NCBI GenBank assembly: GCA_003134655.1
Contig: PLBY01000079.1
Location: forward strand, 1 to 64,000
Source: Acidobacteriaceae bacterium
GTDB lineage: Bacteria > Acidobacteriota > Terriglobia > Terriglobales > Acidobacteriaceae
DNA length: 64,000 bases
Reading direction: 5' to 3'
Shown: piece after piece, positions 26,504-36,942 of the stretch
Numbering within the stretch: the first letter of the stretch is position 1
How the letters are laid out: each line of letters starts with the position of its first letter
The notes under the pieces: generated by a model
The model's input: the letters and a program-made list of their open reading frames with translations, nothing else
What the model was told of the DNA's origin: nothing
Database searches by the model: none
Program-made: the position numbers and the translations under genes

Positions 26504-27367
26504 GTGCCCGTCCTGCACAACCTGCGCGTCACGCTGGAGATGATCAAGTGGGAGCACTCCATCTTCGCCCTCCCGTTTGCGCTTTGCGGGGCCATGCTTG
26601 CGGCTGGAGGATTTCCTTCGCTGCGCCAACTCGTGTGGATCATCGTAGCCATGGTCGCGGCTCGTTCAGCGGCGATGGCGTTTAACCGCTGGGCTGACGC
26701 TTCCATCGATGCCGCCAATCCGCGGACCAGCACTCGCGCCTTGCCCGCCGGGCATCTCTCGCCTGCGTTTGTCGCGACGTTCGTGGTCGTGTCTAGCGCG
26801 ATCTTCATTTTTGCTGCGAGTCAACTGAACCGCCTCGCGCTGATGCTGTCTCCCGTGGCTCTGGCGGTGCTGCTGCTTTACTCGTATACGAAGCGGGTGA
26901 CGCGCTGGTCGCATCTGGTGCTGGGATTCGCGCTCGGTATCGCCCCTTCGGCAGCATGGATCGCGGTGCGGGGCTCGCTCGATCCTCGCATCCTGCTGCT
27001 CACCGCCGCGGTGACCTTCTGGGTGGGCGGCTTCGACGTTCTCTATGCCTGCCAGGATTTCGAATTCGATCGCCAGAGCGGGCTGCACTCGATTCCGCGA
27101 TACGTGGGCATTCCCACTGCGCTGTGGATCGCGCGCGGCTTTCATCTCGTGATGGTCGGGCTGCTCGTCGCTCTGCTGATCGTCTTCGGCATGGGGAAGA
27201 TCGCGGCCGTTGGTGTTGTGGCAGTGATACTTCTCCTGCTCTACGAGCATTCTCTCGTCCGGCCCAATGACCTGTCGAAGCTCAACGCCGCCTTCTTCAC
27301 CATGAATGGCGTCATTTCGGTGCTGTTCTTCGTCTTCGTCGCGAGCGACTTGCTGCTGAGGAAATGA
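26504..27367 (+). CDS. UbiA-family prenyltransferase (possibly MqnP of the futalosine pathway)
   Basis: An integral-membrane aromatic prenyltransferase of 287 residues with about 8 predicted helices. The two Asp-rich motifs are NRWADASIDAANPRT (about 63-77) and YACQDFEFDRQSG. The protein resembles 4-hydroxybenzoate polyprenyltransferases. Because mqnE of the futalosine menaquinone route lies 4 kb downstream and no ubiquinone genes are seen, I favour MqnP, but this is inference. GTG start at 26504, where the family N-terminus begins (MIKWEHSIFALPFAL after ~13 residues). Confidence 0.85.
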   Translation: MPVLHNLRVTLEMIKWEHSIFALPFALCGAMLAAGGFPSLRQLVWIIVAMVAARSAAMAFNRWADASIDAANPRTSTRALPAGHLSPAFVATFVVVSSAIFIFAASQLNRLALMLSPVALAVLLLYSYTKRVTRWSHLVLGFALGIAPSAAWIAVRGSLDPRILLLTAAVTFWVGGFDVLYACQDFEFDRQSGLHSIPRYVGIPTALWIARGFHLVMVGLLVALLIVFGMGKIAAVGVVAVILLLLYEHSLVRPNDLSKLNAAFFTMNGVISVLFFVFVASDLLLRK

Positions 27368-27538
27368 TCCCGTGAATACGGCACTCTCACATCTATAAGG
27401 ATCTCGCGCGTAGATAGTCCGCGGTCCCACGCGAGACCTCACCCAGCTGAACTGCGCCGAGTTCGGGATGACGCCACCTCGCTTACTACATCTGTGCCGG
27501 CCGTGCCATAATCATTAGCGCCAAAATTTGGAGGCCTC

Positions 27539-28480
27539 ATGCTTCGGAGTATTGTCCGCACTGCCTGCGTCCCGTTCCTGCTCGCCGCGCTTGTTTGCGC
27601 TCAGCAGTCCGCCTCCGCGCCAGCCCCCGCTCCCGGCAGTTCGGCCGACTTGGTGCAGCAAGGCCAGAAACTCAGCCGCGACGGCAAGCTGGATGACGCG
27701 CTCGCCCTGTACAGTAAGGCACTCGACAAATCCCCGGATCTGTACGAGGCACATCTGGCCATGGGAGCGGCGCTCGATCTCAAAGGCGACTACACCGAGG
27801 CGCACGAGCATTTCACCAAAGCCATTGCAGGTGCACCGGCGGATTCCAACGGGCAGGCATTGCGCGCGATGGCAGTGTCCTATGCGTTCGAGGGCAACAC
27901 CTTCAAGGCTGCGGAATTCGAAATGCAGGTCTTCAATGCGCGCCTGGCGAAGAGCGACTCCGTCGGCGCGGCCGAGATTTGCAACGAACTAGCGCGCATC
28001 TACCTCGACGCTAATGATCTCGACCACGCCTACAAGTGGTACAAGATGGGATACAACACCGTCATCCACAAGCCTGACCTGACGGACGCTGACAAGCATC
28101 TCTGGATGTTCCGCTGGGAGAGTGCTCAGGCGCGTATTGCCGCCCGCCGCGGCAACGCCGACGCCGCCAAGCAACATGTGGCTGCCGCCAAGACCGCGCT
28201 CGATAGTGCGAACAATCCCGAGCAGATGAAGTTCTATCCCTACCTCACCGGCTACGTTGCGTTCTACACCGGCGAAGCCCGGACTGCGATCGAGGAATTG
28301 CAGAAAGCCGACCAGCATGACCCCATGGTTCTGGCCCTGCTCGGTGAAGCTTACGAGAAATCTGAAAATAAGGCTCAAGCCAAGGCCTACTACCAAAAGG
28401 TTCTCGAGGTGAATATCCACAATCCCACGAACGCGTACGCACGTCCGCTGGCCAAGAAAAAGTTGAGCGGCGGCGCTTAA
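27539..28480 (+). CDS. Secreted TPR-repeat protein
   Basis: A 313-residue protein with a signal peptide (about 1-21, cut near VCAQQ), a short Pro/Ala linker and then TPR-like helical pairs. The clearest are GKLDDALALYSKALDKSPDL and GDYTEAHEHFTKAIAGAP near the N-terminus and NKAQAKAYYQKVLEVN near the C-terminus. Such proteins scaffold partners in the periplasm; no partner is evident. TTTGGAGG lies just before the ATG. A possible promoter (TTACTA, 18 nt, CATAAT) ends at 27512. Confidence 0.78.
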   Translation: MLRSIVRTACVPFLLAALVCAQQSASAPAPAPGSSADLVQQGQKLSRDGKLDDALALYSKALDKSPDLYEAHLAMGAALDLKGDYTEAHEHFTKAIAGAPADSNGQALRAMAVSYAFEGNTFKAAEFEMQVFNARLAKSDSVGAAEICNELARIYLDANDLDHAYKWYKMGYNTVIHKPDLTDADKHLWMFRWESAQARIAARRGNADAAKQHVAAAKTALDSANNPEQMKFYPYLTGYVAFYTGEARTAIEELQKADQHDPMVLALLGEAYEKSENKAQAKAYYQKVLEVNIHNPTNAYARPLAKKKLSGGA

Positions 28481-28595
28481 ACTGCGATCAGGCTGCACGT
28501 GATCCGTTGTCCATCCAATGGCGAAGGATTACTCTTGTAACCGCCGCTGCGGCAAACCGTGTTGCCCCGGTTTCCGCTGCCCCCTAAACTCTTGA

Positions 28596-29909
28596 GTGCG
28601 AGCTATTTGTTGGACAGGCTCGCAACCAATCGTGCGCAATAACACAGATCCTTCGAAGTCCGGCACCATCGACCGCAAGGTCGCGATCAAGCTCGGCTTG
28701 ACGGCGCTGCTGTACGGAGTGATCCTCGCGCTTGCCCTCAATCGGGATTTCTATTCCGATTCGATGACCTCCGCGTTTCTTTCGCTCGCGCTGGCTAGCG
28801 CCCTCATTGTGCTGGTGATGATCCGGCGCTCCTGGTTCGACTTGATTTGGGTTTTGACCGGTAGCTTGTTCCTCGCCGTACTCGACTTTCGCGTCATGGA
28901 GTTTCACCCTGTATTCATGGCCGGCTTTTCGTTCGTAGGGATGGCTGCGCTGGCGGTACTGGGTACGCACACGATCTGGGCCGAAGGAGACGATCGCAAA
29001 CTTCTCCTTTATGGATTTCTGCCGTCGATTCTTTTTGTAGCCTCGGAATACATGGCGAGTACGTTGCTCGACATCACCGAGACGCTCCATCCCAAGACGT
29101 TCGATCTCTTTCTTTACTCGTTTGATTGCAGTCTGCGCGTGCAGTTCAGTTTTCTGATGGGGCAGCTTTTCTGGACGTGGCTGTGGGTGCGCTTTGTATG
29201 CCTCGTCATCTATATCGCGCTGCCGTTGCCCTTGGCCCTGGTCTACGCCGCCCAGTTGCGGCAAAAAAGAGAAAAAGCTTTTGCAGTCATGTTGGCGTTC
29301 CTGGTCACGGGGCCGGTGGGAGTTCTCTTCTACAACATGCTGCCGGCTTGCGGGCCCGTGCACGTGTTTGGAGCCGCCTTCCCATTTCATCCGCCGTCGA
29401 TTGCGGACGTGATGCACATGAACGTTGTGCCCGTCCTGCTCAAGGGCGCGCGCAATGCCATTCCATCGCTGCATATGGCATGGGTATTGCTGGTATGGTG
29501 GAACTCTCGTGGGCTGGCGCGCTGGGTGCGCGCGATTGCTATGGTGTTCGTGGTTCTCACGGTGATGGCCACTCTGGGCACGGGAGAACACTACTTTATC
29601 GATCTCGTCGTCGCGTTCCCATTTTCTCTGATGGTGCAGGCCATGTGCTCGTACTCGCTGCCATTTCGCAGCGTCGCGCGGCGGGATGCGTTTCTCTTCG
29701 GCACGTTTGTGACTTTGATCTGGCTGGCGCTGCTCAGCTTTACCAGCAGCATCTTCTGGAGTTCGCCGGTGGTGCCCTGGGCGATGATTGTCGCGACGGT
29801 CGCCCCGTCGATCATTTTCTGGAACCGCCTCATGCGCGCCGGGGATCAGGAAGAAGACCAGGAAGAGCCTGTCCGCTCCCACGGAGCCGCCGCAGGCGCG
29901 ACCCCGTAA
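28596..29909 (+). CDS. PAP2-superfamily membrane protein (Aur1/inositolphosphotransferase-like)
   Basis: A polytopic membrane protein of up to 437 residues with roughly 10-12 helices. The C-terminal half carries the acid-phosphatase motifs ARNAIPSLHMAWV (motif 2, catalytic His) and GEHYFIDLVVAFP (motif 3). This order matches PAP2 enzymes of the Aur1/IPC-synthase type, which transfer or cleave lipid phosphates. The substrate is unknown. GTG at 28596 gives the longest form; GTG at 28632 is an equally reasonable start. The C-terminal tail is acidic, then Ala/Gly-rich. Confidence 0.78.
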   Translation: MRAICWTGSQPIVRNNTDPSKSGTIDRKVAIKLGLTALLYGVILALALNRDFYSDSMTSAFLSLALASALIVLVMIRRSWFDLIWVLTGSLFLAVLDFRVMEFHPVFMAGFSFVGMAALAVLGTHTIWAEGDDRKLLLYGFLPSILFVASEYMASTLLDITETLHPKTFDLFLYSFDCSLRVQFSFLMGQLFWTWLWVRFVCLVIYIALPLPLALVYAAQLRQKREKAFAVMLAFLVTGPVGVLFYNMLPACGPVHVFGAAFPFHPPSIADVMHMNVVPVLLKGARNAIPSLHMAWVLLVWWNSRGLARWVRAIAMVFVVLTVMATLGTGEHYFIDLVVAFPFSLMVQAMCSYSLPFRSVARRDAFLFGTFVTLIWLALLSFTSSIFWSSPVVPWAMIVATVAPSIIFWNRLMRAGDQEEDQEEPVRSHGAAAGATP

Positions 29910-29986
29910 CGCTTTGGAAATTGCCAGTCTTTGAAGGCGGAACCGCAGAGACGAGCCGAGCCCTCCGGACCCATGCAACGCCACTT

Positions 29987-30844
29987 CTATTGATTGACCT
30001 TTAGAAGCAGCATCGTGCCGCTTTCAACCTTCACGTTGTTCTTCTCCGAACTCAGCACCGAGCCTTGCGCTGCGTTCTGCCCAGCTTCGAGCTTCAAGTT
30101 CGAAATTCCAACCACGCCCTGCGTGCTCCCGTTGATCGGGGGACGCGCGTTGCCTTTCTGCTGAGTGTCGGTGCCGGTGGTTGGCACAGAGTTCGGCGCT
30201 GGGCTCGATGGCTGTGTTTGCCCCGCACTTCCCATTGAGCCGCTCCGTCCTCCACCCATCGGAGACGTAGCTGCGCCACCCCCGCCCGCGGGAGCGCCGG
30301 GATCACCGCCGCCAGCATTCGCATTGTTCGTGGGAGGCGCGATGACTGCTTGGATCGACATGGGCAAATTCACGTCCCCACTCTTCAAGACCGCATGGTC
30401 AAAGGCGATTCCCAGCTGCGATTCTTTTTGTTCTTTGCTGCGCGCCTGCGCCTCAGTCACGTGTCCCGTCACCTTTGTGTCCTTGGGGACAATGACCTCG
30501 CCACTGTTGGTCTTCAGATCCATCGTGACTATGGCCACGACTTCGTCACCCGGCTTGGCCGTCTTGGCGTCGATGGTTTTCGTCAACTGCACCGGGATCA
30601 CGCTTCCTGGAGCGATTCTCGTAGTTCCTGCCGCCGGTGCCTGACTTGCGTCAGGCGGCGCCGAGGCTGGAGCCTGCGGGGCGGGCGGAGTTGCTTGCGG
30701 CTGCGGTTGACTCTGGGGTTGTGTCGGCGCCGGCTGCGTTTGGGGAGTGCTCGGATCGGTTGAGCCCGGGGGTGTGCTTTGTGCCAGTGCCGACCCGCTC
30801 GCGAATGTTGCCATAACTGCTGCAGCGACAAGAATTCTGTTCAT
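29987..30844 (-). CDS. Secreted Pro/Gln-rich protein with TrbI/VirB10-like beta segment
   Basis: A 285-residue exported protein. Signal peptide about residues 1-22 (VAAAVMATFASGSALAQS); then a long Pro/Gln/Ala-rich linker (~50 residues). A beta-rich domain follows with IAPGSVIPVQLTKTIDAKTA and VIVPKDTKVTGHVTEA, a pattern seen in type IV secretion VirB10/TrbI-like and acidobacterial surface proteins. A Gly/Ser-rich region and a C-terminal beta segment end it. The start is the ATG of MNRILVAAA; an upstream ATG 23 residues earlier would bury the signal peptide. The function is unknown. Confidence 0.65.
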   Translation of the reverse strand: MNRILVAAAVMATFASGSALAQSTPPGSTDPSTPQTQPAPTQPQSQPQPQATPPAPQAPASAPPDASQAPAAGTTRIAPGSVIPVQLTKTIDAKTAKPGDEVVAIVTMDLKTNSGEVIVPKDTKVTGHVTEAQARSKEQKESQLGIAFDHAVLKSGDVNLPMSIQAVIAPPTNNANAGGGDPGAPAGGGGAATSPMGGGRSGSMGSAGQTQPSSPAPNSVPTTGTDTQQKGNARPPINGSTQGVVGISNLKLEAGQNAAQGSVLSSEKNNVKVESGTMLLLKVNQ

Positions 30845-30959
30845 CGACGGTCTCCTTCGTGGGTAGCGCTCCCGCAAGGTAGATGCATTTTGTGTCCAAA
30901 AGGTAGGCGACAATCTTCGACAGCGCCAACCGATGGGGCCGCGAGGGCATCCAAGTACA

Positions 30960-31322
30960 ATGCCAATCCGACTCGTCTACCTTGTCCTGCTCAGTTCGAT
31001 CCTGGCCACGTGCGCGGCCTGTGCTCCGAATCAATCTCCGGACCAACTCCGCGAGAAAACTGCCGAAGCCACTGCCAGTCTCAAACGCGATACGAAGGCT
31101 GTCGCCGAAGGCGTGAAGGAGGGACTCAGCAACAAGAGATCGGTGGACTTGAACAAGGCGTCAAAGGACGACCTAGCATCGCTGCCGGGCATCAGTTCCC
31201 AAAAGGCAGCCCGGATTATCGCCGAGCGCCCCTACGCCAGCGCCCATCAGTTGGTGACGCGCCACGTGTTGTCGGAGGCTGAGTACAGCCAGATTCAGGA
31301 CCGGGTTGTCGTCGATCGCTAG
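30960..31322 (+). CDS. Exported helix-hairpin-helix protein (ComEA-like)
   Basis: A 120-residue protein with an N-terminal hydrophobic export signal (LVYLVLLSSILATCAAC). It may be a lipoprotein, but the residues before Cys do not fit the lipobox perfectly. After a charged helical stretch, a helix-hairpin-helix domain follows: VDLNKASKDDLASLPGISSQ (about 62-81) and KAARIIAERP, the DNA-binding fold of ComEA. ComEA binds incoming DNA in competence; here that is only a possibility. The ATG at 30960 is chosen because the longer form starts inside the divergent promoter region. Confidence 0.72.
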   Translation: MPIRLVYLVLLSSILATCAACAPNQSPDQLREKTAEATASLKRDTKAVAEGVKEGLSNKRSVDLNKASKDDLASLPGISSQKAARIIAERPYASAHQLVTRHVLSEAEYSQIQDRVVVDR

Positions 31323-31426
31323 ATCCTGCAGGGTTAGGTTTCCTTCGTGAACCTTCGTGCCCTTCGTGGTTAGGGCCTTTCGTCGGGAATGGCAGTCCGC
31401 ATCGTCCTTGCGATATCATCAAGAGG

Positions 31427-32581
<1,155 letters not shown>

Positions 32582-32587
32582 ATCTCA

Positions 32588-34861
32588 TCACGGCTGACCC
32601 GCTGCTTGAACGCAGCTCATCACACCCGCAGGGTCTGCCAGCTTGTAGCAATTTAGTTGTGCCACAGTGGCCTTGAGTCTTCGATCAATAGCTTTCTGCG
32701 CCGCCAGGAACTTCATCGTGTTTTCGTCAAGATCGCGCAGTTCCACCGCTGCATCGCCTTCCTTGAAAATATCGTAGACCGAATCGACCACGGAGGACGT
32801 GGCTTTTAGAGCCACGACATGGCATCCCGCAAGCCCTGCGGCATATTCCAGATAGTCGGTGATCGGCTTGTCGTCCAATCCCATCTCGATTGTCTTGCGC
32901 ACGCCATCGAGAGTGGTCTCCCAGTCGCCGTTCGATTTCTCAATGACTTCTCGTGTATTTTTTGCGGCCTCAATCTCGCTCATTCGATCTTTGTAGCGTT
33001 TGATCTGGGTGACCGAGTTTTCCAGCCAAATTTTCGTTCGGTCCAGTTGCTCTTTCTTCTCATTGAACGAACCGAGGGTGCTGGCGTCTTTGGCAGCGGA
33101 CGCCTCTTTGTAGACGTCTTCAATCTGACCGGGAATTCGCGCAGCGTCCCGTTCGAACTTGCCCACCACGCCGCCTTGTGCCAGAGGCGCGCAATTGTCC
33201 CAGCCGGTGGTTAGCAGATCCATGAGCATGTTGAGCCCACGCTCTTCGGCATCGCCCACGGCTTCATTCACGTCTTTGGCGGCGTCGGCGCGGGCCTCTC
33301 CGCGCTTCCTCTCGTCCTCGGTAAGCCGGCGCAAGGACTCCTGCAGGCCTTCCAGCCGGGCGCGCAGTTGTGTTTGCGTGGGTATCGTCTTGAACACGGT
33401 GGGCGCCGGAGTCGGAGCAACAGGAGTTGCTGCCGCGGGCGGAACGACCGGCGCGCTGTTCCGGTCGGAAGTCTTCAAGTTCGCCACCACCATCGGCTTG
33501 CTCGTGCCCCTCGGGTCCACCACAGAAGCACTGGTGGATGGCGGAGCCAGGGCCGCCAGAGCACCTGCAGCATTCGAACGGCTGATCGAAAGATTGGCAT
33601 TCGCCCCGTCAAATATTTTGCGGGCTGCCTCGGCCGCATCCTCGTCGGATTTGGCCGCACCCAGCATCTGGTTGAATGCCTGCTGCTGAGCCGGAGTGGC
33701 GTTTGCGGTGTCGAGCTTGCTGCGAGCCATTTCGATCACGCTCTTGTCGGCATCGGCGCGCGACTGCGCTTCGTTGTATGCCTGCTGCGTTGTCTTGGCT
33801 GTGCCGGCGGCCTGATCGTAGTTCTGGACGGTTGCCTGGAACGCTTGCACCTTGGGATCGTCCGAAGGCCCGCTCAGGTCAGGATTCCGCTGCGCCGCGT
33901 CGAGCGCGGTGTCCTGCGCCAGCACCTGCTCCTGGCCGGGCAGATTGTTTGCCGCCTGCGCCAGTTGCGCTGCTTGTTCCGGCTTCACCGCATCCAGATA
34001 AATTCCCGGCAATCCGGGGATGCCCGGACCGGTCGTACCCGTGCCCGGCCCGGAAACAAGATTGGGATTTCCCGCCGCCGCTGCCTCCGGAGCCGTGGAA
34101 CCGTCGGATCCCGCCGGCCCGCCAACGTAAATGCCCGGCAGACCCTTTAACCCGTAGCTGGTCGGCGTGCTCTGGCTCAGCTTGAGTGTGAGAGAGTCGG
34201 GACCGGTCGAGTTCATGTTCTTCAGTTCCAGGCCGGCATTCGTGTTCATGCTTTTCAGTGAAAGGCCGAAAGGCAGGCCTTCGAGCTTCAGTTCCCGGTT
34301 CAGGCGCGCGTACATGGCGTCAATGCGCTGCTGCTCGGCGATGCGCCGCTGCTCTTCCTGCCGGCGCCTCTGTTCGGCCAACTGCTGGTCCATGATCTGC
34401 CGCTGCCGCTGTGCCTCCGCCTGGTTGTCGAATACCGTCTGCAGAAATGAGTTGGTAAAGCCGGACATGAACTGGCCAACCACTGGGTTCTTGATGTTCG
34501 AGACCATCATGTTCGCACCCAGACTGACCACGTTCTGTTGCAGGTTGTGGCCGATCGCCACTTTGGGACCGTCCGCCGCGGTGCCATTGCCGGAAGTGCA
34601 GGTGCACGGAGTCGATCCACCGCCGATCACCTGCTTGCGGATCGCTTCACACTTGTTCCAGTTCATGTCAGGCCCCGACTCACTCAGCGTGCGGGCATTT
34701 CCGCCCATCATCTGAGCGCAGGCCGCGCTGCCGCGGCAGTCGTAGCTGTAGGAACAGGTGTCGGCGCGCAGGGAAATCGCGCCAACTCCAAACGCGAGGC
34801 AGCCGAACAGCGCCAGCAGGAGTCCACGACTTAAACGCTTTTCTATCCTGATTTCTTGCAT
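32588..34861 (-). CDS. Large secreted coiled-coil protein of unknown function
   Basis: I do not recognise this 757-residue protein. The ATG at 34859-34861 gives an N-terminal export signal (about 12-30, GLLLALFGCLAFGVGA). A Cys-containing segment (CSYSYDCRGSAAC, CTCTSG) follows. Then comes a strongly Gln/Arg-rich coiled coil (QRQRQIMDQQLAEQRRRQEE), twin KGLPGIYVGG/PGLPGIYLDA segments, and long Ala-rich coiled coils to a C-terminus with three more Cys. In-frame sequence continues upstream to 35290 but lacks a signal and lies in the divergent promoter region. It is divergent from a pair of secreted TPR proteins, so it may share their surface role. Confidence 0.62.
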   Translation of the reverse strand: MQEIRIEKRLSRGLLLALFGCLAFGVGAISLRADTCSYSYDCRGSAACAQMMGGNARTLSESGPDMNWNKCEAIRKQVIGGGSTPCTCTSGNGTAADGPKVAIGHNLQQNVVSLGANMMVSNIKNPVVGQFMSGFTNSFLQTVFDNQAEAQRQRQIMDQQLAEQRRRQEEQRRIAEQQRIDAMYARLNRELKLEGLPFGLSLKSMNTNAGLELKNMNSTGPDSLTLKLSQSTPTSYGLKGLPGIYVGGPAGSDGSTAPEAAAAGNPNLVSGPGTGTTGPGIPGLPGIYLDAVKPEQAAQLAQAANNLPGQEQVLAQDTALDAAQRNPDLSGPSDDPKVQAFQATVQNYDQAAGTAKTTQQAYNEAQSRADADKSVIEMARSKLDTANATPAQQQAFNQMLGAAKSDEDAAEAARKIFDGANANLSISRSNAAGALAALAPPSTSASVVDPRGTSKPMVVANLKTSDRNSAPVVPPAAATPVAPTPAPTVFKTIPTQTQLRARLEGLQESLRRLTEDERKRGEARADAAKDVNEAVGDAEERGLNMLMDLLTTGWDNCAPLAQGGVVGKFERDAARIPGQIEDVYKEASAAKDASTLGSFNEKKEQLDRTKIWLENSVTQIKRYKDRMSEIEAAKNTREVIEKSNGDWETTLDGVRKTIEMGLDDKPITDYLEYAAGLAGCHVVALKATSSVVDSVYDIFKEGDAAVELRDLDENTMKFLAAQKAIDRRLKATVAQLNCYKLADPAGVMSCVQAAGQP

Positions 34862-35147
34862 GCCCCAACCGTTCCTTTTCTGGTTCTGACGGATGATCCA
34901 ACCTTGCGATTGCGCAGGCCAGATTCCGCGCCGGCATCCCGGCACATAAAGAAGAGAGTTCCCCAGTATTGAACCGGGGGCGAGAGGCAGCAAGATTACC
35001 GAAGAGAGTCGCTGTGCCTGGCGGGCACCAACGAGCCGCCACGAAGTTACGAAAGGAACCGTCGCGCCTCGGTTTTTGATTGCATTCCAGCCGCCCTGAA
35101 TCAAAGCTGGGAAGATCACTAAGACCTTTTGTTCGGGAGATCCATCC
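34862..35147. other. Divergent intergenic region
   Basis: 286 bp between the divergent coiled-coil and TPR genes. Open frames cross it, but none has a start signal or a recognisable family. Promoters for both sides should be here; I cannot place them with confidence. Confidence 0.4.
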
Positions 35148-35984
35148 ATGCGCCGTCTGAGTCCCTCTGTGCGAAATGCAGCTGCAGCGTTTCTAGTCTT
35201 TTCATTGCTTCTTCCGATCAGCCTGTTTGCGAAGAAGGAACATACGCCGGGGGACCAGGCCGAAGCCGAGAAGTGGATCGCGGACGCCACCCACCGCTTT
35301 TACAAGGTTGATCAGCTGAACTCTCAATATCTTCTGTATTCGTCGAGCGATCAGCAGTATCACTACGGAATCGCTCTGGCGCGGATCACTGCTGTTCAGA
35401 GCGGTGCGATCCGGGACGGTTACTACACCGCGCAGTGGCAGGACTACACCCATGATGGTCCCGACTACATAAAGCTGTTCACACGTGGCCGGGCGGAGTC
35501 GTTCGCGGCAGCGCTCGAATTTCTCGCGACCTCGGCGCGCGAACAGGCGAAAGCTCAGCAGGAGGCTGCCTATCAGCAATTTCAGTCGCAGGCCAAGTCA
35601 TGGCGCGAGGCTTCGCCCAGGCCGGTGATGCCCGAATCAGCCCGCGAGCACCAGGTGCTCGCCGAGTATGCCTTCAAGCAACACGAGACTGACAAAGCGA
35701 TTCGCGAATATCAGGCCGCGGTGGCCCTGTTTCCGACGTGGCCCGAAGGCCAATTCAACCTCGCAACCCTGGCCGGCGAACAGAAGGACTATGACACCGC
35801 CATTCTGCACATGAAGGAATATCTGGAATTGGTTCCCGATTCGCCCGACGTGCAGGCCGCCAAAGACAGCATCATCATCTGGAAAGATCGCCTGAATTCT
35901 GTGTTTGCCGCCGCCGCGAGTCCCGCGGGCGGGCAAGGCCAGAAGCGGGGATCGCTCGTCAACGTTTCGCACCGGTCGAAATAG
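35148..35984 (+). CDS. Secreted TPR-like protein, paralogue 1
   Basis: A 278-residue exported protein (signal peptide about 1-28, AAAAFLVFSLLLPISLFA). A central region with EKWIADATHRFYKVDQLNSQ precedes C-terminal TPR-like helices: AREHQVLAEYAFKQHETDKA and WPEGQFNLATLAGEQKDYDT, then YLELVPDSPDVQAAKDSIII. The tail GSLVN is shared with the next gene. It is about half identical to the downstream protein by eye, most strongly in the C-terminal half, and separated by 54 nt. A tandem duplication is likely. Function unknown. Confidence 0.72.
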   Translation: MRRLSPSVRNAAAAFLVFSLLLPISLFAKKEHTPGDQAEAEKWIADATHRFYKVDQLNSQYLLYSSSDQQYHYGIALARITAVQSGAIRDGYYTAQWQDYTHDGPDYIKLFTRGRAESFAAALEFLATSAREQAKAQQEAAYQQFQSQAKSWREASPRPVMPESAREHQVLAEYAFKQHETDKAIREYQAAVALFPTWPEGQFNLATLAGEQKDYDTAILHMKEYLELVPDSPDVQAAKDSIIIWKDRLNSVFAAAASPAGGQGQKRGSLVNVSHRSK

Positions 35985-36038
35985 ACCCCGGCTGATTCTC
36001 AACGTACTGAATCAGAAAGCAATCGAGGGAGCCCCGAC

Positions 36039-36884
36039 ATGCAGCAACGATGGCAATTGAGAAGCGCCAAATTGGCCGTAGCAGCGGCCCTGCTGTGCCT
36101 TCTGTGTCCCGCGGCATTTGCTCACAAGGATGTCGAACCGAAGGATCAGGCGGAAGCTTTCAAGTGGATGGAAGAGGCGCTCAGCAGCTTTAAGAACGTC
36201 AAGGTTACCGACCAATATGTGCTGTATTCGAGCGCTGAGGCAAACTTTGGAATCGCCTTGCCCCGACTCGGCCAAATCGCTTTCGTGAACACGCGCAAGT
36301 ATCCGTACGCTTTTTGCACCAACTGGCGGGATTACGCCCATGATGCGCCGGACCACATCTGCTGGATCTATAAGAAGCACAAAGAGGCCGAACGTTTTGC
36401 CGCTGCCTTGGAGTACTTGTCCGTTGCAGCCTGGCAACAGGTCAAAGCGCAGTACGACGCGCACTATCAGCAATTCGAAGCGCAGCTGAAGCCGTGGCGC
36501 GATGCCGCGGCGAAACCCGCCATGCCCGAGGCAGCACGCGAGCACCAAGTGCTGGCCGAGTACGCTTTCAAGGAAAAGGATGAAGAGAAGGCGATCCGCG
36601 AATACATGGCCGCCCTCGACATTTTTCCCACCTGGCCCGAAGGGCAATTCAATCTGGCTACCCTTGCGGGGGAAAAGAAATACTACGAACTCGCCGTTCT
36701 ACACATGAAGGAATATCTGGAACTGGTCCCGGATTCTCCCGACGCGCAGGCCGCCAAAGACAGCATCATCATCTGGCGTGACAAGCTGTCCACACTGATG
36801 GCGCAGGAAGACAGCGCACCGGCGCAGCAGCAACAAGGTAAGGGCTCGCTGGTGAACACTGCTGTGAAGTCGACGAAATACTGA
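36039..36884 (+). CDS. Secreted TPR-like protein, paralogue 2
   Basis: A 281-residue paralogue of the gene before it, with a signal peptide (about 1-28, AVAAALLCLLCPAAFA) and the same order of segments: DQAEAFKWMEEALSSF, AREHQVLAEYAFKEKDEEKA, WPEGQFNLATLAGEKKYYEL, YLELVPDSPDAQAAKDSIII and a GSLVN tail. It has extra Cys residues (FCTNWRDYAHDAPDHICW) that the first copy lacks, so the two have diverged. Probably co-transcribed with its neighbour. Confidence 0.72.
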   Translation: MQQRWQLRSAKLAVAAALLCLLCPAAFAHKDVEPKDQAEAFKWMEEALSSFKNVKVTDQYVLYSSAEANFGIALPRLGQIAFVNTRKYPYAFCTNWRDYAHDAPDHICWIYKKHKEAERFAAALEYLSVAAWQQVKAQYDAHYQQFEAQLKPWRDAAAKPAMPEAAREHQVLAEYAFKEKDEEKAIREYMAALDIFPTWPEGQFNLATLAGEKKYYELAVLHMKEYLELVPDSPDAQAAKDSIIIWRDKLSTLMAQEDSAPAQQQQGKGSLVNTAVKSTKY

Positions 36885-36942
36885 TCCGAACCACGATAAC
36901 GAAGAAGTCGAGCGAGCCTCGCGCCATGCGCGGCCCGCGCCT

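Noticed and set aside
34862-35290. 143-residue N-terminal extension of the coiled-coil protein
   Set aside because: It would overlap the start of the divergent TPR gene and hide the export signal that begins at 34861.
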